Part shown: one piece after another, positions 28,721 through 38,874 of the stretch | Layout: the number at the start of each line of letters is the position of its first letter | Numbering within the stretch: the first letter of the stretch is position 1 | Assembly (NCBI GenBank): GCA_002470515.1 | Contig: DKML01000012.1 | Span: 1 to 64,000 of the forward strand | Length of the DNA: 64,000 nt | Origin: Proteobacteria bacterium UBA7415 | GTDB taxonomy: Bacteria > Pseudomonadota > Gammaproteobacteria > Arenicellales > Arenicellaceae | Direction of reading: 5' to 3' | Notes under the pieces: model-generated | Database searches by the model: none | Told to the model about the DNA's origin: nothing | The model's input: only the letters and a program-made list of their open reading frames with translations | Made by a program: the position numbers and the translations under genes

Positions 28721-29139
28721 AATGTCTGAATAGAGTTAGGGTTAATCAAAAGGAAAACCTCAATTGCGCAAAACGTCATACAACTATTGCTTGGCTGAAT
28801 AGAAAAGTCACTATCCGATCCACAATGAATCGAGGCTTCGACATTGAAGGTGTGATGCTATTGACATGAACGCGCTAATTCACTGCTTTTCTTGAAATTA
28901 ACCGAAAAAGCGTAAGAACTATGTAGAGCGTTTACAACAACCGGCGAATTCGGCGATAGCGTTTCTTGCGAGGTTTAGACTTGAGTCGATTTTAATGCAA
29001 TAAGCGTCGCTATGACATCATTTCTACGCATATCTTGGATATTTTCAGGCTATCTTTGGTGAATAATACTGTGTAAACCCACTAATGGGGCACTTCAGCA
29101 ATGAGTGCGCCGACATCTCACCCATAAATCGCCAGCACC
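28721..29139. other. Intergenic region upstream of serC
   Basis: A 419-base gap between the metallopeptidase gene and serC, both on the minus strand. I see no gene, no strong terminator and no riboswitch-like structure. It should contain the serC promoter, but no convincing hexamer pair stands out. Confidence 0.5.
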
Positions 29140-30360
29140 CTACCTAGCTTTTTCTTCACTAAACAGCAAGGCATAAATTGCCGCCAAGAAACTGGGGATC
29201 ACTGGTTCGGGTACAGGTACAGGTTCAGGTTCAGGCCCTGGATCAGGGTTGCCTGGGTCGTCCGCACCATTAGGCATATCTAAAGGCGGCGAGTTTTCGG
29301 CAAAATACTCATGACCGTCTGCATGTCGAATCGCGCTGGAAGGGTCGATTATTGCTAACAGTCGGCTCCGCGACTGTCCATAATAAGTGCCAGATGAATC
29401 TTCGATATCATCAGTGTTTGCCACAACAGTAAAATGACTCAATTCATGAATTATCGTACCCGCTTTCGAATCCGTACCTGTTCGGGATGCCGACCAAAAA
29501 GCATTGCAGACCGTTATGTTGTAGTGATCGGATTTAGTGACATAGGCGTAGTATCCCAAGTTACAGCCGCAATCAAAATTGATAGTTCGAGTAGCTAGTG
29601 CAGAGTAAATTTGATTAAAATGATTCTGCACGATCGCCCAGCGACCTGCGTCATAATTGCCAAACCATTCTTTATATCGCCGTGCTGTCGGGCGTTTCGA
29701 CAATGGCGCTCCACTCAGAGAGTCACGCGCAGTCCGCGCATAGCTCTCCGCCACCACAACAGATGCTCGTATTTCTGCTGCTTGATCGATAGAACAATTT
29801 TGATAGGTTGGCGTCTGGCTAGTGATTCCCGAAAGAGGCTGCAAGTAAATGTTATCTAGCAGCACTAAATTTGTGCCTTTTTGTGCCAACACTTGCCTAC
29901 TAGTCTGTTCGTTTGCTGCTAACTCTAGATCAGCGCGCCAATTAATCCGATAGCTACCTGCAAGCTCTATTTCATACGACAACTGGAGATCAACGGTCTT
30001 ACTAACGTATTGCCCCTCAGATAAGACCACGTAATCCTGAGCAGTAGGCGCAGCCCGCTTAAAATGCCGACCTCTGTACTCTAGCTCTTGCTCTTCAAAC
30101 CAAATTGACAAAATATCTTCATCTATCCGCCCCTCGAGACCCGTAGCCCATTTTAAAAGCCGAACTTCTTCGGCGCCATGATTGGTGTAAGTAAGCTTAA
30201 TCAAAACCTTATCGTCTGCAGACAGGTTGTTTTTGACAGGCTGTATAGAGACCGTCACGCCATCTGGCAAAGCATGCGCATATGCAAAACCACTAGCAAA
30301 CGCACTAAGTACTGTGCCTGCAAAAAACAGAACAGCAAAAAGAAAAGTACGTCTCACCAT
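29140..30360 (-). CDS. Secreted M35-like (aspzincin) metallopeptidase
   Basis: Predicted extracellular or periplasmic zinc endopeptidase. A signal peptide is clear (MVRRTFLFAVLFFAGTVLSA, cut probably after AYA). A beta-rich N-terminal domain precedes the catalytic part. Near residue 305 HELSHF supplies HExxH, followed by NTDD about ten residues on and YYGQSRSRLL, then HADGHEYFAEN, the pattern of deuterolysin and peptidyl-Lys metallopeptidases (M35). The C terminus has a Pro-Glu-Pro linker and a short hydrophobic stretch, possibly a surface-attachment tail. I use the ATG at 30360 because the TTG at 30405 would put 15 charged residues ahead of the signal peptide. Confidence 0.88.
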   Translation of the reverse strand: MVRRTFLFAVLFFAGTVLSAFASGFAYAHALPDGVTVSIQPVKNNLSADDKVLIKLTYTNHGAEEVRLLKWATGLEGRIDEDILSIWFEEQELEYRGRHFKRAAPTAQDYVVLSEGQYVSKTVDLQLSYEIELAGSYRINWRADLELAANEQTSRQVLAQKGTNLVLLDNIYLQPLSGITSQTPTYQNCSIDQAAEIRASVVVAESYARTARDSLSGAPLSKRPTARRYKEWFGNYDAGRWAIVQNHFNQIYSALATRTINFDCGCNLGYYAYVTKSDHYNITVCNAFWSASRTGTDSKAGTIIHELSHFTVVANTDDIEDSSGTYYGQSRSRLLAIIDPSSAIRHADGHEYFAENSPPLDMPNGADDPGNPDPGPEPEPVPVPEPVIPSFLAAIYALLFSEEKAR

Positions 30361-30446
30361 AAAATCATGTTTCCTCTTATGCCTAAACACTCCGGGTAAA
30401 TTCAACCTGTATGATTTCTTGCTTGACGCAAAACAACTAGCTCAAC

Positions 30447-33110
30447 CTAATCGCTCTCAGACTCAGTCGCATCACCGTCGTCTTTTTCGGAAATATCCGA
30501 CCTAAGTTCAGGACTACTCTCTTCGGTAGTTTCAGCCTCAAGGCCAGAGAGCTCATCTTCTACATCAGACTCAGACTCTACAACTTTTTCAATTTTAATC
30601 AGCTTTTCGTCTGCGCTCACTCCGATTACCTTAACACCTTGAGTGTTACGCCCAACAATCGAAACTTCAGCAACGCGAGTACGCACCAAAGTACCTCCAT
30701 TGGTGATTAGCATTGCTTCATCAGAATCATCTACCAGAACGGCACCCACGGCATCTCCGTTGCGATCATTGGTAATGATCGATATGACACCCTGTCCGCC
30801 ACGACCTTGAACGTTGTATTCCTTAAGGAATGTACGTTTGCCGTAGCCTTTTTCAGTTACCGTGAGCACTGCTGACGTTTCGTCGGCCGAGTCAGAAATG
30901 ATCATTGCATTGACTTTATGGCCTGGCGTTAACTTAATACCTCTCACACCGCGGGCTGTACGGCCCATCTTCCGCACATCTTCTTCTGCAAAGCGAATCG
31001 CCTTGCCTGACGTAGAAAACAGCATGACGTTAGAGCTGCCATCCGTTAATCCAACACCGACAAGTTCGTTTTGATCGACTAGATCAATAGCGATAATGCC
31101 GCTGGCTCTAGGTCGAGAAAAATCCATCAAGGATGTCTTCTTAACAGTACCATCGCTAGTCGCCATGAACACATGCTGACCATCAGTGAACTCCTTGACA
31201 GCCAGAATTGCTGTTATGTGTTCACCATCGTCCAATGGCAATAGATTGACAATTGGTTTGCCGCGCGCATTGCGTCCAGCTTGAGGTAATTCGTAAACCT
31301 TTAACCAATACACCTTACCGCTGTCTGAAAAACACAAGATAGTGTCATGAGTATTAGCAACAAACATTCGCTCGACGAAATCTTCGTCCTTAGTTTTGGT
31401 AGCGCTCTTGCCCTTACCACCGCGTCGCTGAGCGCGGTAATCACTCAAAGGTTGAGATTTTGCGTAACCTTCATGCGACAAAGTAACTACTAAATCTTCC
31501 TCGGCGATCATGTCCTCGAGAGTTAAATCCACTTTCTGATCAATGATGACAGTGCGGCGCTCATCGCCGTACTCTTCTTTGATCGCCACCAGTTCTTCGC
31601 GAATAACTTCCATCAATCGGTGCGTGTTCTCGAGAATATCGATGTACTCAGCGATTCGTTCAAGCATTTCACCGTATTCGTCGCGAATCTTGTCTTGCTC
31701 TAAACCAGTTAGTCGGTTTAAACGCAATTCCAAGATTGCTTGTGCCTGTTCTTCTGATAAGCGATAGATGCCACCATGCAATCCAAGATTCGGATCCAAA
31801 CCAACAGGTTTAGAAGATTCTGAGCCAACACGTTCTATCAATTCAGAAACCACACCGGCTTTCCATTCGCGCTCTAACAATGCATGTTTAGCAATAGCTG
31901 GTGTTGACGACTGTTTAATCAGCTCGATCATTTCATCAATATTACTGAGAGCAATTGCCAAACCTTCTAAAAGATGTGCCCGTGAACGTGCTTTCCTTAA
32001 GTTAAAAATTGTGCGACGTGTAACAACTTCGCGCCGATGCTTAATAAACTCTTGAAGTAGCTCTCGTAAGTTGAAAATTCTCGGCTGGTTGTCGAGCAAA
32101 GCAACGGTATTGATGCCAAACACAGTTTGCAGTTGAGTCTGTTGAAACAACTGATTCAGTATCACTTCAGCTACTTCGCCACGGCGAATACCAATAAACA
32201 TACGCATGCCACTCTTATCTGACTCATCACGTAACTCTGTGATGCCATCGATTTTTTTGTGCTTAACAAGTTCTGCTATTTTTTCGAGCAAGCGAGCTTT
32301 GTTTACCATGTACGGTAGCTCATTAACGATAATAGCTTGGCGTCCGCTAGTCTCATTCGTTTCGATCTCGGTCCGCGCGCGCATATAGATCTTGCCTCGG
32401 CCTGTACGGTACGCGTCACGTATGCCACTACTGCCGTTGATAAATGCTGCAGTTGGGAAATCTGGGCCGGGAATGTACTCCATCAACTCATCTATCGTAA
32501 TAGATTCGTTATCCACCATCGCGAGACAAGCGTCTATGACCTCATTTAGGTTGTGTGGAGGAATATTGGTTGCCATCCCCACGGCAATACCTGATGAGCC
32601 GTTAACGAGTAAGGTTGGTATTCTGGTAGGCATTACCGACGGCTGCATTTCGCTTTCGTCGTAGTTAGGTAAAAAGTCGACCGTGCCTTTGTCTAGATCC
32701 GATAATATTTCATGCGCGATTTTCTTCAACCGAATTTCGGTATAACGCATTGCCGCTGGCGAATCACCATCTACAGAACCAAAGTTACCTTGGCCGTCGA
32801 CTAACTGGTAACGCATCGAGAAATCTTGCGCGAGGCGAACAATGGTGTCGTAGACCGCTGTGTCGCCATGCGGATGGTATTTACCAATTACATCACCGAC
32901 TACACGCGCCGATTTTTTATATGGCTTGTTATAGTCGTTATTGAGTTGCGCCATCGCGAATAGAACACGTCGATGCACAGGCTTTAAACCATCTCGCACG
33001 TCTGGAAGCGCTCTTCCGACGATTACACTCATTGCGTAATCAAGGTATGACTGGCGCATTTCTTGTTCTAAACTGGCGGGAATGGTTTCTTTAGCGAATT
33101 GGTCGGACAT
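30447..33110 (-). CDS. gyrA: DNA gyrase subunit A
   Basis: Breakage-reunion subunit of the type II topoisomerase that introduces negative supercoils. The catalytic Tyr is in AAMRYTE (about residue 124). The quinolone-determining region reads [19 protein letters not shown], with Thr where E. coli has Ser83, as in Pseudomonas, and Asp at the position of Asp87. The C-terminal domain has six-bladed pinwheel repeats including the GyrA box QRRGGKGK. The acidic tail is typical. 887 residues, ATG start. It marks the left border of the polysaccharide island. Confidence 0.98.
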   Translation of the reverse strand: MSDQFAKETIPASLEQEMRQSYLDYAMSVIVGRALPDVRDGLKPVHRRVLFAMAQLNNDYNKPYKKSARVVGDVIGKYHPHGDTAVYDTIVRLAQDFSMRYQLVDGQGNFGSVDGDSPAAMRYTEIRLKKIAHEILSDLDKGTVDFLPNYDESEMQPSVMPTRIPTLLVNGSSGIAVGMATNIPPHNLNEVIDACLAMVDNESITIDELMEYIPGPDFPTAAFINGSSGIRDAYRTGRGKIYMRARTEIETNETSGRQAIIVNELPYMVNKARLLEKIAELVKHKKIDGITELRDESDKSGMRMFIGIRRGEVAEVILNQLFQQTQLQTVFGINTVALLDNQPRIFNLRELLQEFIKHRREVVTRRTIFNLRKARSRAHLLEGLAIALSNIDEMIELIKQSSTPAIAKHALLEREWKAGVVSELIERVGSESSKPVGLDPNLGLHGGIYRLSEEQAQAILELRLNRLTGLEQDKIRDEYGEMLERIAEYIDILENTHRLMEVIREELVAIKEEYGDERRTVIIDQKVDLTLEDMIAEEDLVVTLSHEGYAKSQPLSDYRAQRRGGKGKSATKTKDEDFVERMFVANTHDTILCFSDSGKVYWLKVYELPQAGRNARGKPIVNLLPLDDGEHITAILAVKEFTDGQHVFMATSDGTVKKTSLMDFSRPRASGIIAIDLVDQNELVGVGLTDGSSNVMLFSTSGKAIRFAEEDVRKMGRTARGVRGIKLTPGHKVNAMIISDSADETSAVLTVTEKGYGKRTFLKEYNVQGRGGQGVISIITNDRNGDAVGAVLVDDSDEAMLITNGGTLVRTRVAEVSIVGRNTQGVKVIGVSADEKLIKIEKVVESESDVEDELSGLEAETTEESSPELRSDISEKDDGDATESESD

Positions 33111-33143
33111 AGGGAATAATGAGAACTATTAATTGTGGATATA

Positions 33144-33149
33144 ATTATA
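33144..33149 (-). promoter_or_regulatory. Candidate gyrA -10 element
   Basis: The minus strand reads TATAAT 34 bases before the gyrA ATG. The matching -35 region is weak (TAACGA at 17-base spacing), so this is a candidate only. Confidence 0.35.
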
Positions 33150-33230
33150 ACCTTTTGCGCGCCTCATCGTTAACATATGCGTCTAGTTTTCGCACGGAAA
33201 ACACAATAAAATCTGGGCTGTAACTAACTG

Positions 33231-33239
33231 TTATAATGT
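33231..33239 (+). promoter_or_regulatory. Extended -10 promoter for the polysaccharide island
   Basis: TGTTATAAT is a perfect TATAAT with the upstream TG of an extended -10 element. Transcription would begin near 33246, about 55 bases before the first island gene, placing the poly-C tract in the mRNA leader. No good -35 hexamer is seen, which extended -10 promoters tolerate. Confidence 0.5.
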
Positions 33240-33271
33240 AGCAATTAGGCAGTATTGCCTCGAACTACCCT

Positions 33272-33281
33272 CCCCCCCCCC
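33272..33281 (+). repeat. Ten-C homopolymer in the leader of the first island gene
   Basis: C10 lies 20 bases before the ATG of the TagF-like gene and is flanked on both sides by CGAACT. Such a tract is prone to slippage. Here it is outside the coding region, between the candidate promoter and the start codon, so length changes would alter the 5' leader and not the reading frame. Confidence 0.8.
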
Positions 33282-33300
33282 GAACTGAGCAAACCATTAA

Positions 33301-34257
33301 ATGATCGACACTAACAAAATTGCATTAATTGGTTCAAACTATGGCCGCGTACCTGACCCTAACGCTACGTCCATGCTCAAATATTTGGAACGCAAAGGCA
33401 CCTATAACGTTTTTATTTTGACGGGCAAAAACACCATGAGCTACTGGAACGCACTTGTCGGCGACCGTACAAAAATCATCAACCGAAACAGCTTACGCGC
33501 TCTATCATTACTCTTTAAGGCAAATTTTGTGTTGTACACTCACTCTCTTAGCGACATTTTCCCGCATGCACATCACTTATTCCGCCTCCTGAAACCTTTT
33601 AGAGCAACGCTGATATTCCTTCAGCACGGCGTAATAGGACTCAAAATAAACCTCGCAAACGGCGTATCTCTGGCCAAATATCTAAAATCATTACAACCTA
33701 CTTTCGACATTATGGTGGTTAGTTCTGCGCGAGAAGCTAGAACAGTAGCGAAACTTGGCGTGAATCAGTCAAAAATCGCGATAACCGGCCTGCCTCGTTT
33801 TGACACTCCTAACGACAAAGCAAAACGTAAAGGCAAGACCGCTCTTGTGTTTTTTACGTGGCAAGACCAAAAGAATTTAAGGCGTAAGCTTAGAGACATC
33901 GAGACAATCAAAAAGCATTTTCCGAAGATTTGCTTCGAGTCAAAAAGCCATTTCATGACATCGGAGAAAAGCTCTACACCGATAGACCCGCGTCATTATG
34001 ACTTCGTAATAAGCGATGACTCAAGCATAGCCTGGGACTTCCTGTATTTTAATAGAGAGGCCGTTTTTTACAAGCCGAGCGAGTGGCTCATCAATGATCC
34101 AGCGCTTGATGAACGCAAGGCTTTCACTCCTGACGACTTAATCAGAGCAATCTATCGTTTGCATGCAAAAAACATGACACCTGTCGAAAGAAACCTATAC
34201 ACAGACAACGATGACAATAAAAACTGTCAACGGATCGAAAATCATTTACTAAGATAA
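33301..34257 (+). CDS. TagF-like (CDP-glycerol glycerophosphotransferase family) protein
   Basis: Probable cytosolic transferase for a surface glycan. The 318 residues show the GT-B-like pattern of TagF-type enzymes: LIFLQHGVIGLK near residue 105, with the family His, then SKIAITGLPRFDT, and SDDSSIAWDFLYFNREAVFY near 238, where the phosphate/nucleotide site lies. The donor may be CDP-glycerol or another CDP-alditol; I cannot tell. It is shorter than Gram-positive TagF and lacks its extra membrane-association region. It opens the island and is followed after 12 bases by a GT2 gene in the same direction. Confidence 0.75.
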   Translation: MIDTNKIALIGSNYGRVPDPNATSMLKYLERKGTYNVFILTGKNTMSYWNALVGDRTKIINRNSLRALSLLFKANFVLYTHSLSDIFPHAHHLFRLLKPFRATLIFLQHGVIGLKINLANGVSLAKYLKSLQPTFDIMVVSSAREARTVAKLGVNQSKIAITGLPRFDTPNDKAKRKGKTALVFFTWQDQKNLRRKLRDIETIKKHFPKICFESKSHFMTSEKSSTPIDPRHYDFVISDDSSIAWDFLYFNREAVFYKPSEWLINDPALDERKAFTPDDLIRAIYRLHAKNMTPVERNLYTDNDDNKNCQRIENHLLR

Positions 34258-34269
34258 AAGTCATACAGA

Positions 34270-35133
34270 ATGCAACACAGGAATAAAACAAACAAGGAAC
34301 AAGCAATAGGGAGCGGCTTAGTAAGCGTGATTATTCCCACGTTTAACTCTCAAGCACACCTAGAAGAAACAATTAATAGCGTTTTGGCTCAAACCCATCA
34401 AAATTTTGAACTCATAGTCGTAGATGACATGTCGACCGACAACACCATGCACGTTATTGAGGGTTTACGTCGTAAGCACAGCACAATCACATTAACTAAC
34501 ACCTCAGTAAACAGCGGTGGCCCAGCCACACCACGCAACATAGGGATAGGCATTGCAAAAGGAGAATACATCGCATTTCTAGACTCTGATGACCTCTGGC
34601 ACCCAAAAAAACTCGAGCACCAAATACTAGCGATCGAGCAGGAGAAACTTGACATGGTTTGCTCTTCAGTCGTCAAAATTAGCGCCCATAAAAAAGCGTT
34701 AACAACGCTCAATTTAAACGGTGAAATAACGAACCAAATAGACTCATACCAAATTTTAAGCTACCACAAACTTTTGCAAAAAAATTATATAGCTCTCTCC
34801 AGCGTTCTAATTCGGTCGAAATCGTTAGGCGAACACCGATTTTCTGAAGCCCAAGAACACATCGCTATAGAGGACTATTTGCTGTGGCTGACATTAAGCG
34901 AACACCAAAATTTTCGCTGCGGGTTATTTTCGTGCGCACTGATCGAATATCGAATGCTTGATTCGTCTCTATCTTCGTCCAAGCTGACGATGACCCGTAA
35001 AATCTGGAATTTGCACGGTCAATTAGACCTAACTCACATCCCTTTCGGACTCGGTCGTGCTTTCTACATGACAAGTTATATTTTGCGGTCCACCTTCAAA
35101 ATGATTGTCGGGAAATTGAAATCTCTTCGGTAG
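34270..35133 (+). CDS. Family 2 glycosyltransferase
   Basis: GT-A-fold transferase that probably adds a sugar to a lipid-linked or growing glycan on the cytosolic face. VSVIIPTFNSQAHLEETINS leads into LIVVDDMSTDNT (nucleotide-binding Asp), and the metal-binding motif is AFLDSDDLWHPKKLE near residue 100. 287 residues, ATG start. It lies 12 bases after the TagF-like gene, so the two probably form one unit. Substrate unknown. Confidence 0.9.
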   Translation: MQHRNKTNKEQAIGSGLVSVIIPTFNSQAHLEETINSVLAQTHQNFELIVVDDMSTDNTMHVIEGLRRKHSTITLTNTSVNSGGPATPRNIGIGIAKGEYIAFLDSDDLWHPKKLEHQILAIEQEKLDMVCSSVVKISAHKKALTTLNLNGEITNQIDSYQILSYHKLLQKNYIALSSVLIRSKSLGEHRFSEAQEHIAIEDYLLWLTLSEHQNFRCGLFSCALIEYRMLDSSLSSSKLTMTRKIWNLHGQLDLTHIPFGLGRAFYMTSYILRSTFKMIVGKLKSLR

Positions 35134-35325
35134 TTGATTTGGGTTATCCTGACCATAAATGCAACTCTTTTAGATGGGGTTCTCTATAACTTTATTCGCG
35201 TACCCTGAGCCAATAGAGCAATACAACTTAAAAACTCTTGAAATTAACCAGCCTAAATGAGACTATCTCTTAGTCTGGCAAACAGGCAGCCATAATTAGC
35301 CCAAATATTCTAGGAGAAACTCCAA

Positions 35326-35661
35326 ATGAAAAACAGTTTAAAAATTATCTTAGCAGCAAGTCTTTTATCTATCGGAATGCAGTCAGCTCTTGCAGCTAAA
35401 GCGACAAGTCGTGACGTGTCAGAAATAATCATTAGTAACAACGGTAAGGTAACAGTGAAACTATCAGGAGCCGCTGTTAATCCTGCTGGTTGCAGTAACT
35501 CAGCTTATGTTATTGACGCCACTGAAGGTTCAAAGAAAGAGTGGATAGCGCAACTTCTTACAGCTAAAGCAGCGGGCTTCAAAGTAACAATGAGCATCAA
35601 TGATAACGTTTGCGGTAACGGTGGTTCTAACCCGAAAGTAAGCAACATCATTATGTTGTAA
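35326..35661 (+). CDS. Small secreted protein of unknown function
   Basis: 111 residues with a textbook signal peptide (MKNSLKIILAASLLSIGMQS, cut after ALA). The mature part of about 88 residues has two Cys (NPAGCSNSAY and NDNVCGNGG) that may form one disulfide, and alternating strands (GKVTVKLSGAAV, GFKVTMSIND, VSNIIML). I have the impression of a widespread family of short exported proteobacterial proteins with this Cys pattern, but know no function. AGGAGAAA lies about nine bases before the ATG, and a terminator follows, so it is a monocistronic unit between glycosyltransferase and sulfotransferase genes. Confidence 0.8.
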   Translation: MKNSLKIILAASLLSIGMQSALAAKATSRDVSEIIISNNGKVTVKLSGAAVNPAGCSNSAYVIDATEGSKKEWIAQLLTAKAAGFKVTMSINDNVCGNGGSNPKVSNIIML

Positions 35662-35755
35662 AAAAGTACGTTATTGATTCTTATTTTAGAGTTACTCTAT
35701 GTTTTAGATAGCTCCCAATCGAACAAGAATCAGTACTTGAGTTTCTTAGAGTTTT

Positions 35756-35792
35756 AAAAAGCTTGATTGATGATTTCAATCAAGCTTTTTTT
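35756..35792 (+). terminator. Intrinsic terminator after the small secreted protein gene
   Basis: GCTTGATTGA, a 5-base loop, TCAATCAAGC, then seven T: a perfect 10-bp stem (35761-35785). Five A precede the stem, so it could also act weakly on the other strand. Confidence 0.92.
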
Positions 35793-35857
35793 ATGCCTAA
35801 CATGAGTTTCACTTTTCATCGCTCACATTCGCTTAAGTCTACTCCACAAACAATCCC

Positions 35858-36727
35858 ATGAATCAGTTCGCTTTCCTAATTGGTGCACACAAAACTGGCA
35901 CGACCTACTTTAACAAGGTACTTTTAGCCAATCTAGACTTGCTAAAAGAGTCCGGTGTGTACTTTGAAGCCTCGGGAACCGTTAAGCGCGAGTTAACCAA
36001 ATATCTCAATAAACCATTGAGCGAAGGTTCAGCAAATTCAAAACTCGCTACTACTCGCGAATACCTATTTAGGCACAAAAAAGACTTCCAACGTTTACTT
36101 TTTTCCAACGAAAACATTTCTGGTAACATAGAAAGCTTCAAAAAATATAAAGTTATGTACCCAAATGTGTCGTCCAGAGTAAAAAACTTAAACGTTATTT
36201 TTGAGGGGGAACCAGTAGATCTTTACTTTTTCATTCGCAATTACTCTGATTTTATAGAATCTAGCTATTCAGAATATATTCGCAACTGCGGCTACATACC
36301 ATTTTCTAAATTTCATGCGACTGCCTTTGAAAACGGCGCTTGCTGGATTACCGTGATTGACAATATTATCGACGTATTTCCATCTGCGCATTTAGTCGTA
36401 GTGGACAACCAGCAGCTTAGAGATCATAGCGTCGACGTTATGAACGAACTAACTAGCTTAAAGCTTTCGGAGTATGGACGTATTGAAAAAGACCTAGGAA
36501 GAGCATCCTTATCCGCACACGGCTTAGAGATCGTGCAACAGAAAAATCGGTTAAGGCTTACTAGACTTCCTGCGAAGCAAGTTGATGCTATCGCAAAAAA
36601 ATACCCTAAGTCTAAGAAATATGGTGAGCTACAACTCCTAACACCCGAGTTAAGAAATGCGTATGATGTCCAGTACACCCGAGACCTTGAAACTCTTAGA
36701 CAGCGAGGCTTGTTGGCAAAGATCTGA
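35858..36727 (+). CDS. Sulfotransferase-like protein
   Basis: Probably transfers a sulfuryl group from PAPS to a sugar. The N-terminal P-loop-like 5'-phosphosulfate-binding motif is FLIGAHKTGTTYFNKVL (about 5-22), and a 3'-phosphate site of the R-x-x-x-x-x-x-x-S type is seen in FFIRNYSDFIESSYSEY near residue 130. 289 residues, ATG start. The C terminus is basic. It lies 33 bases before the fused glycosyltransferase on the same strand. Other P-loop transferases cannot be ruled out, but a second sulfotransferase in the island supports the call. Confidence 0.78.
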   Translation: MNQFAFLIGAHKTGTTYFNKVLLANLDLLKESGVYFEASGTVKRELTKYLNKPLSEGSANSKLATTREYLFRHKKDFQRLLFSNENISGNIESFKKYKVMYPNVSSRVKNLNVIFEGEPVDLYFFIRNYSDFIESSYSEYIRNCGYIPFSKFHATAFENGACWITVIDNIIDVFPSAHLVVVDNQQLRDHSVDVMNELTSLKLSEYGRIEKDLGRASLSAHGLEIVQQKNRLRLTRLPAKQVDAIAKKYPKSKKYGELQLLTPELRNAYDVQYTRDLETLRQRGLLAKI

Positions 36728-36760
36728 GCAATAACTATTCCCAACCATAAATTAAGAAAG

Positions 36761-38863
36761 ATGCATTTAGTCTCGAAGTGTAAAGCCGAAAAAAATATCG
36801 GCGTTGAACCTACTTTGTTTAGCAATGTAAGAAATGAAATGCTTCGTCTACCTTTCTTTCTTGATTGGTATAGATCTCGGGGTATTTCCCACTTCGTTAT
36901 TGTCGACAATAACTCTACAGACGAGTCTGTAGAGTTTCTAAAGGCTCAAACAGACGTTACTCTGTACAGTACGAATGATTCATTCGTCAAAGCGCTTTGT
37001 GGGCTAACTTGGCTAGATGAACTGCGAGACAAGTATGGAAAAGATCAATGGTGCTTGACAGTAGATTGTGACGAATTACTAAGATTTCCCTTTGACGATC
37101 TCATCAACATCCCAGAGCTTTGCCGCTACCTCAACACCAATGCCTATGAGGGTTTGTTTTCGTTACTAGTAGATCATTACTCAGACCAAATCAAGCCCCA
37201 CAAATTAATTGCGGGCGATTCATTTTACGACCATTCGCCATACTTCGACCATTCTGGATACATCACACGTGATTCAAGCGCGTTTCCATTCATTGGTGTT
37301 TCGGGCGGACCTCGATATAGGTTAATGTACGCTCCTAAGCAAAAATTTGGCCCCTCGATGCGAAAAATCCCTCTTGTTAAATGGGTCTCGGGCGTCGAAT
37401 ATTTAGCCGTAAATCATTCCACTACGAATATTAAAATCGCTGACATCACATCCGTACTTCAGCATTTTAAGTTTTTGGACGACTTCAAGTCTCACGTTAA
37501 TTCTGAGGTAGAACGAAACGACCGACTGATGGTTGATTACGAAGTTTATAAAAATCACCTCAGCACAAACGACAAAGCTAGTTTTTATCATCCATCTATA
37601 AGCACTAGGTTCGTAGACACTAATCAACTTCAGTCCCTTGGATTGATGAAATCCAGCGGCAAGTTTAGTAAATGGCTTAAACACCAAAAGAATAATGCGA
37701 AAGAATCCTGGCCGGATCTAGTCAGACTCGAGCACGATAATCCAATTAAGAACGCTGTCCTAGAAAACTGGGCAAGCATATCCTATTTATCCAGCGGATT
37801 AAGTGATATTGAACGCGTATCCGTTATTGTGCCGTTCTATAACGCTGAGCGCTGCTTAGAAAGATGCGTTAAGAGTGTTCTGCCCCAGAGATGCTTAGGG
37901 GAGTTAATATTGGTTGATGATGGTTCAATTGATAAAAGCAGTGAAATAGCAGCTAGACTCGCCCTTCGCCATAGAAAGATCAAACTACTTCAACACCCAG
38001 GAAAACTCAACAGAGGAGCCGGAAATTCGAGGAATCTTGGCGTATTCGCTGCTCAGTTTGAGTATATTGCTTTTTTAGACTGTGACGACAGCTTTACAGC
38101 AGATCGTTTTCTTGAGGATGTGCGCGTACTTGATCAAAACGAAAACGCGTCGGGCGTATTTGGATCCCAAGCTCTAAGTTTTGAAAATGAAGGCACCAAG
38201 CAAGAAAGAATTGAAAAGGGCCTCAGCTTAAGGATCGAGATGCCAAGAGGCATCCAAGGAAAAACCTTATTTGGCAAGATGAATCCAGTTGGCAACGCGG
38301 GTTCTTTTCATATGAATGCGTTAACCTTACGTAAGTCCGAGTTTCTTCGCATTGATGGATTCGACCCGTTAGTACCAAGGTGCGAAGACGTAAATTTCTA
38401 CATGAAATTAGCTTTTTCATGCAACCTTATTCAAAAGCAAGACCGAAAAGCATACGCCATTAAACTTGTTCATTCTGGTAATCGCATGAGCCCTGAAAAT
38501 ACTCGTTTGCATAGACCAAATGTGTTCTCGCAATTTCTGAAGTTTGCGATCAATCAACCTCTTGACCATTCGAAGGTCAGAAAGAGTATCGACCGATACC
38601 TACAAATACTAGATAACAATAGTCCCATAAAAGATAAAGCAGAGAGAGACCGGAGACTAAAACGAATTTACTGGGCATTAGTTTTTAACTTGGGCGGTTC
38701 GGCGCTTCGCCTGCGCAAGGCTTTGCTCAATCTATTTAGAAGACGTTTTGAACGCCCTAAACTGACAACATTGGCAGCTTTCACATGTCTAGCACTTCTT
38801 GGCTTAGTGCTACACCCAGTTCGATCCTTCCATCAGTTACGGGAACCTATGAAACAAGACTAA
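36761..38863 (+). CDS. Two-domain glycosyltransferase (Glyco_tranf_2_4-like + GT2)
   Basis: The 700 residues hold two transferase domains. The N-terminal one (about 15-290) has LFSNVRNEMLRLPFFLDWY, VIVDNNSTDES, LTVDCDELLRFP and GPSMRKIPLVKW, the same domain as the genes at 40594 and 43547. The second (about 355-600) is a standard GT2: VSVIVPFYNAERCLERCVKS, LILVDDGSIDKS and IAFLDCDDSFTADRF. A hydrophobic stretch near 680 may anchor the C terminus. The two domains may add two successive sugars. It converges on the fucosyltransferase gene, with 11 bases between stops. Confidence 0.85.
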   Translation: MHLVSKCKAEKNIGVEPTLFSNVRNEMLRLPFFLDWYRSRGISHFVIVDNNSTDESVEFLKAQTDVTLYSTNDSFVKALCGLTWLDELRDKYGKDQWCLTVDCDELLRFPFDDLINIPELCRYLNTNAYEGLFSLLVDHYSDQIKPHKLIAGDSFYDHSPYFDHSGYITRDSSAFPFIGVSGGPRYRLMYAPKQKFGPSMRKIPLVKWVSGVEYLAVNHSTTNIKIADITSVLQHFKFLDDFKSHVNSEVERNDRLMVDYEVYKNHLSTNDKASFYHPSISTRFVDTNQLQSLGLMKSSGKFSKWLKHQKNNAKESWPDLVRLEHDNPIKNAVLENWASISYLSSGLSDIERVSVIVPFYNAERCLERCVKSVLPQRCLGELILVDDGSIDKSSEIAARLALRHRKIKLLQHPGKLNRGAGNSRNLGVFAAQFEYIAFLDCDDSFTADRFLEDVRVLDQNENASGVFGSQALSFENEGTKQERIEKGLSLRIEMPRGIQGKTLFGKMNPVGNAGSFHMNALTLRKSEFLRIDGFDPLVPRCEDVNFYMKLAFSCNLIQKQDRKAYAIKLVHSGNRMSPENTRLHRPNVFSQFLKFAINQPLDHSKVRKSIDRYLQILDNNSPIKDKAERDRRLKRIYWALVFNLGGSALRLRKALLNLFRRRFERPKLTTLAAFTCLALLGLVLHPVRSFHQLREPMKQD

Positions 38864-38874
38864 CAATCCTGAGG

